NCBI GenBank assembly: GCA_029933275.1
Contig: JAOZOM010000073.1
Location: 1-8,361 of the forward strand
Direction: 5' to 3'
Length of the DNA: 8,361 nucleotides
Origin: Anaerolineales bacterium
GTDB taxonomy: Bacteria; Chloroflexota; Anaerolineae; Anaerolineales; Villigracilaceae
Part shown: positions 6,700 through 8,361 of the stretch, piece after piece
How the letters are laid out: each line of letters starts with the position of its first letter
Numbering within the stretch: position 1 is the stretch's first letter
The notes under the pieces: model-generated
What the model was told of the DNA's origin: nothing
Databases searched by the model: none
What the model saw: the letters and a program-made list of their open reading frames with translations, nothing else
Made by a program: the position numbers and the translations under genes

Positions 6700-6735
6700 T
6701 CTCCCCAAAATTCTAAAAGTGGAATTTTGGGGAGA
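6700..6735 (+). terminator. Perfect 14-bp hairpin after the CoA-transferase gene
   Basis: The arms tctccccaaaattc (6700-6713) and gaattttggggaga (6722-6735) pair perfectly over 14 bp around the 8-nt loop taaaagtg. The stem starts 21 bases after the stop codon. The downstream side is A-rich (aaaataatc), not T-rich, so it is not a textbook intrinsic terminator on either strand. It still probably marks the 3' end or a processing site of the ald-CoA-transferase transcript. Confidence 0.5.
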
Positions 6736-6755
6736 AAAATAATCAAGACACTATC

Positions 6756-6802
6756 TATCCTCGCTCTGCTTGCTCTCTCCCTCGCAAAACGGAGCGAGGA
6801 TA
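6756..6802 (+). promoter_or_regulatory. Hairpin over the upstream pyk ribosome-binding site
   Basis: The arms tatcctcgctc (6756-6766) and gagcgaggata (6792-6802) are perfect 11-bp complements, extendable inward by a T-G and a G-C pair. The second arm contains the GAGGA (6796-6800) that serves as SD for the ATG at 6807, so the folded form would hide that site. A second SD (AAGGA, 6815-6819) for ATG 6828 lies outside the hairpin. This could adjust pyk translation or simply be a terminator-like relic; no U-tract follows. Confidence 0.45.
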
Positions 6803-6806
6803 AATT

Positions 6807-8267
6807 ATGGTAAAAAGGAAATCCTCTATGCAACGTAAAGCTAAAATTGTCGCCACGATTGGACCCGCATCTGATAGCGAAGAAAAACTGGAGGCTTTGA
6901 TTCTCGCCGGAATGAATGTGGCGCGTTTGAATTTTTCGCATGGTACGCACGAGGAACATGCCGCTCAAATTGTAAAAATTCGTAAAATTTCAAAGAAGTT
7001 GGGGTGTTCGGTGGGGATTTTGCAGGATTTACAAGGTCCGAAAATTCGCGTGGGGCAACTCTCTGCGCCGATGCACTTGGAGGTGGGGGAGCATATTCGC
7101 TTTTATGCAGTAGGGGATAATGCTCCGGGTGGTGCGGAGAAAAGCATCCCTGTAGATTTTCGCGAGCTTTTCGATTCTGTCCACGCGGGAGATCCGATGC
7201 TGTTGGATGACGGGCGGCTTTCGCTGATTGTTGAGACGGTGCATGGGAACACTCTTTTGGCAATCGTTCGCGTGGGGGGAGAATTAAGCTCCCATAAGGG
7301 AATCAACCTTCCCGGCGTGCGTTTGCGGGTGTCCGGGTACACATCTAAAGATCAAGCCGATCTTAAGTTTGGGGTTGCGCAAGGCGTGGATGCGGTCGCC
7401 GTCTCCTTTGTCCGCACCGCGCAGGACGTGACCGAAGTCCGCGAGGCAATGGAAGGATTTGCCGAGGGAGTCCCCGCACCGATGTTGATTGCAAAACTAG
7501 AACGCCCTGAGGCGATAGATAATCTCGATGCGATTCTCGGCGTTGTGGATGGGGTGATGGTGGCGCGCGGCGACCTGGGGGTTGAGTTGCCTCCCGAGCA
7601 AGTGCCTGTTCTCCAAAAGCTGATTATCAGCAAAGCCAGCGCGCGGGCGAAGTTGACTATTACCGCGACCCAAATGCTAGAGTCGATGATTCATAATCCG
7701 CTCCCGACGCGAGCGGAGGCATCCGATATTGCGAATGCCGTTTTTGACGGGACGGACGCGGTGATGCTCTCCGCGGAAAGCGCGGCGGGCGAATATCCTG
7801 TGCAGTCGGTGGAGATGATGGCGCGGATTATCTGCGAGGCAGAGGCGCATAGCCAAGAATGGGAGCGGGTTTTAGAGCGGCGGCGAGGATTAGGGGAAAG
7901 TGACGCGGCTTCTTTATCACGTGCCGCGTATGAATTGGCAAATGATGAAGATGTGACCGCTATTGCGGTTTTTACCGCACAAGGTAGTACGGCTTGGCTG
8001 GTCTCGAAGATTCGTCCTGCTAAACGAATTTTGGCGTTTACTCCCTTTGAGAAAACGTATCAGAAATTGGCTTTTTTATGGGGCGTTTATCCGCAGTTGG
8101 TGCCTTTTTCTAATACTTTAGAAGAGATGATTGGGCATGTGGACTCGGCTCTATTAGAAAGCAATGTTGCGCCGGGGAAACAGGTTGCGCTGTTATGCAG
8201 TTTTCCGGTTGGGGCGATGAAGTCGCCGAATATGGCGTTATTACATACGGTGGGGGAAGTGGAGTAA
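6807..8267 (+). CDS. pyk: Pyruvate kinase
   Basis: Pyruvate kinase transfers phosphate from phosphoenolpyruvate to ADP, giving pyruvate and ATP, the last step of glycolysis. The 486-residue frame contains KIVATIGPAS (13-22), NVARLNFSHG (37-46, with R40 and N42/S44 for substrate and K+ binding), QDLQGPKIR (73-81), the B domain at about 86-175 ending KGINLPG, AKLERPEAI (229-237, with catalytic K230 and Mg ligand E232), VARGDLGVE (D256, metal ligand), TATQMLESM (T288), and TRAEASDIANAVFDGTDAVMLSAES (split here only by reading: TRAEASDIAN then AVFDGTDAVMLSAES). A C-terminal allosteric-type domain follows (about 365-486). It has no extra PEP-utiliser domain. Two starts are plausible: ATG 6807 with GAGGA six bases upstream, and ATG 6828 (codon 8) with AAGGA eight bases upstream. 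The second matches the usual family beginning (M-RKTKIVATIGP) and gives 479 residues. A 128-nt gap with two hairpins separates it from the CoA-transferase, so it may have its own promoter. A strong terminator follows. Confidence 0.96.
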   Translation: MVKRKSSMQRKAKIVATIGPASDSEEKLEALILAGMNVARLNFSHGTHEEHAAQIVKIRKISKKLGCSVGILQDLQGPKIRVGQLSAPMHLEVGEHIRFYAVGDNAPGGAEKSIPVDFRELFDSVHAGDPMLLDDGRLSLIVETVHGNTLLAIVRVGGELSSHKGINLPGVRLRVSGYTSKDQADLKFGVAQGVDAVAVSFVRTAQDVTEVREAMEGFAEGVPAPMLIAKLERPEAIDNLDAILGVVDGVMVARGDLGVELPPEQVPVLQKLIISKASARAKLTITATQMLESMIHNPLPTRAEASDIANAVFDGTDAVMLSAESAAGEYPVQSVEMMARIICEAEAHSQEWERVLERRRGLGESDAASLSRAAYELANDEDVTAIAVFTAQGSTAWLVSKIRPAKRILAFTPFEKTYQKLAFLWGVYPQLVPFSNTLEEMIGHVDSALLESNVAPGKQVALLCSFPVGAMKSPNMALLHTVGEVE

Positions 8268-8278
8268 GGTGTTTTTAT

Positions 8279-8310
8279 CCGTAGATTGGGCGGGTTTCGC
8301 AGAAAAAAAT
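8279..8310 (+). repeat. Second copy of an 'atctgcagatt-tttcgcagaaaaaa' intergenic word
   Basis: The sequence reads atccgtagatt, then gggcggg, then tttcgcagaaaaaaa. After rocD (4111-4131) the same order occurs as atctgcagatttcgcagaaaaaa, without the gggcggg insert. The shared tttcgcagaaaaaa of 14 bases and the similar preceding word suggest two members of one small dispersed repeat family located just downstream of genes. The function is unknown. Confidence 0.45.
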
Positions 8311-8314
8311 CTCT

Positions 8315-8358
8315 AAAGTCCTCGTTCTTTTGTGGAGCGAGGACTTTTGCTTTATTTC
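8315..8358 (+). terminator. Strong rho-independent terminator after pyk, likely bidirectional
   Basis: The arms aaagtcctcg (8315-8324) and cgaggacttt (8338-8347) are perfect complements. The stem extends inward by four more pairs (two G-U) to a 5-nt loop tttgt (8329-8333). On the plus strand it is followed by a T-rich tail (ttttgctttatttctt). On the minus strand a run of seven T (complement of 8303-8309) lies just beyond the stem, so it could also stop transcription entering from the right. It begins 47 bases after the pyk stop. Confidence 0.8.
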
Positions 8359-8361
8359 TTG

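Overview
The window looks like ordinary bacterial chromosome with a moderate base composition and clear Shine-Dalgarno (SD) sites. It carries core carbon and amino-acid metabolism genes. There are no rRNA or tRNA genes, phage genes, transposases or CRISPR arrays. The protein style, the MoxR/DUF58 remnant and the dispersed palindromic repeats would fit an anaerobic, amino-acid-fermenting bacterium, perhaps Chloroflexota (Anaerolineae-like). That assignment is an impression from sequence style, not a demonstrated result.

Layout. Positions 1-1088 (minus strand) hold most of an M20-family, glutamate carboxypeptidase-like metallopeptidase whose C-terminus is cut by the window edge. Positions 1089-1866 contain no intact gene. 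They do hold two short decayed coding fragments (1305-1394, like the N-terminus of a MoxR AAA ATPase; 1390-1643, like parts of a DUF58 protein), then an intergenic palindromic repeat of the 'accacaaag' type at about 1704-1780. From 1867 on, all genes are on the plus strand: an MBL-fold hydrolase (1867-2772), ornithine aminotransferase rocD (2891-4093), alanine dehydrogenase ald (4285-5361), an acetyl-CoA hydrolase/4-hydroxybutyrate CoA-transferase family enzyme (5368-6678, 6 nt after ald) and pyruvate kinase pyk (6807-8267). Most intergenic gaps carry a perfect or near-perfect hairpin. The one after pyk is a strong, probably bidirectional terminator.

How the genes work together (inference). 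The peptidase could release glutamate or other amino acids. RocD moves the delta-amino group of ornithine onto 2-oxoglutarate. Ald interconverts alanine with pyruvate, ammonia and NADH. The CoA-transferase exchanges CoA between acyl-CoA and acetate-type acids. Pyk makes pyruvate and ATP from phosphoenolpyruvate. Together they form a plausible pyruvate-centred amino-acid catabolism neighbourhood. Only ald and the CoA-transferase are packed tightly enough to be called an operon with confidence.

I found no convincing new biological system. The observations most worth a second look are the MoxR-DUF58 gene remnant, the SD-sequestering hairpin with two possible starts at pyk, and the repeat families in the gaps.
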